Shown piece after piece: positions 63,888 through 64,000 of a DNA stretch of 64,000 bases. Made by a program: the position numbers and the translations under genes. Positions within the stretch are counted from its first letter, which is position 1; every line of letters begins with the position of its first letter. The stretch comes from CAYWWM01 sp965198025 (GTDB taxonomy: Bacteria; Acidobacteriota; Terriglobia; 2-12-FULL-54-10), in assembly GCA_965198025.1 (NCBI GenBank), contig OZ240237.1:3699784-3763783 (forward strand). The letters run 5' to 3'. The notes under the pieces are model-generated. The model was not told the origin of the DNA and did no database searches. It saw only the letters and a program-made list of their open reading frames with translations.

Positions 63888-64000
63888 CTATTCGCTTTCT
63901 CTCGGCGGTATCTGGTACTTCTCTATGAACCGCCGGTCAATCCAGTCTTTGATGGTCCAAACCGTGCGGCCTTCCAGCGACCAGTTGGAACGCGATGCAA
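63888..64000 (-). CDS. FAD-dependent oxidoreductase, C-terminal end, right copy (partial)
   Basis: The last 37 codons of the second copy of the 7866-9038 gene, cut by the window end. The frame reads into the window edge without change from the left copy. Confidence 0.85.
   Translation of the reverse strand, partial: ASRSNWSLEGRTVWTIKDWIDRRFIEKYQIPPRESE

Larger units (their letters stand above)
45706..64000. repeat. Right arm of the giant inverted duplication (continues beyond window)
   Basis: Reverse-complement copy of 8926-27092. At 64000 the match to the left arm is still running inside the oxidoreductase gene, so the arm is longer than 18.2 kb. Proteins differ at few residues between arms except at the TonB receptor signal peptide and the innermost secreted gene. 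Confidence 0.93.

Noticed and set aside
8926..64000. The arms as one sequence assembled twice in mirror image
   Set aside because: Rejected in its simple form: many substitutions, the swapped signal peptide and different tandem-repeat counts show two distinct sequences. Joining of two haplotypes remains possible.

Overview
The window looks like a GC-rich Acidobacteriota chromosome segment. Three things suggest this: an Oar-like TonB-dependent receptor with an N-terminal carboxypeptidase-regulatory domain, tandem secreted proteins of the 'D-L-[ST]-G-x-W' type beside a DUF6152 protein, and a secreted protein ending in the 'FPFVTNQAG...PGFQG' type of C-terminal domain. Intergenic regions are full of short palindromic repeats, including the element whose translation gives the familiar spurious peptide 'CHPERSEGSA'. 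The phylum call is inference; no rRNA gene is present to test it.

The dominant feature is a very large inverted duplication. Positions ~8926-27092 recur in reverse complement at ~45706-64000, and the right arm runs off the window. Both arms carry, from outside inwards: the end of a FAD-dependent oxidoreductase gene, pnp, rpsO, a MOSC-domain gene, an orphan nuoF-like gene, an Asp/Glu racemase gene, a PPi-signature phosphofructokinase, the TonB receptor, tsaD, a sulfite-oxidase-fold enzyme, a small conserved hypothetical, a truncated SDR, an AsmA-family gene, a SlyD-like fragment and a frameshifted secreted-protein gene. Most proteins differ at 0-9 residues between arms. One ~65-nt patch over the TonB receptor signal peptide is strongly diverged, and the innermost secreted gene is clearly diverged and broken in both copies. 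The arms are therefore two distinct sequences, either a real duplication or two strain haplotypes joined by assembly.

Left of the arm (1-8925) are the end of cysD and all of cysN (sulfate activation), a mono-haem secreted protein, a minus-strand cluster of a DUF6152 protein and three paralogous secreted proteins, an alpha/beta hydrolase and the start of the oxidoreductase (like the N-terminal part of SelD fusions).

The unique centre (27093-45705) has a 1.3-kb repeat field, a SAM-dependent methyltransferase, a small secreted protein, and a type II secretion cluster in the order gspE-F-G-H-I-J-K-L-M-C-D on the minus strand. Upstream of it, on the same strand, are an ECF sigma factor, a zinc-finger anti-sigma factor and a small lipoprotein-like gene. 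A tyrosine recombinase with a partly duplicated 5' end lies just inside the right inner junction. Recombination between the arms would invert this whole central block.

I saw no tRNA, rRNA, CRISPR array or transposase gene.
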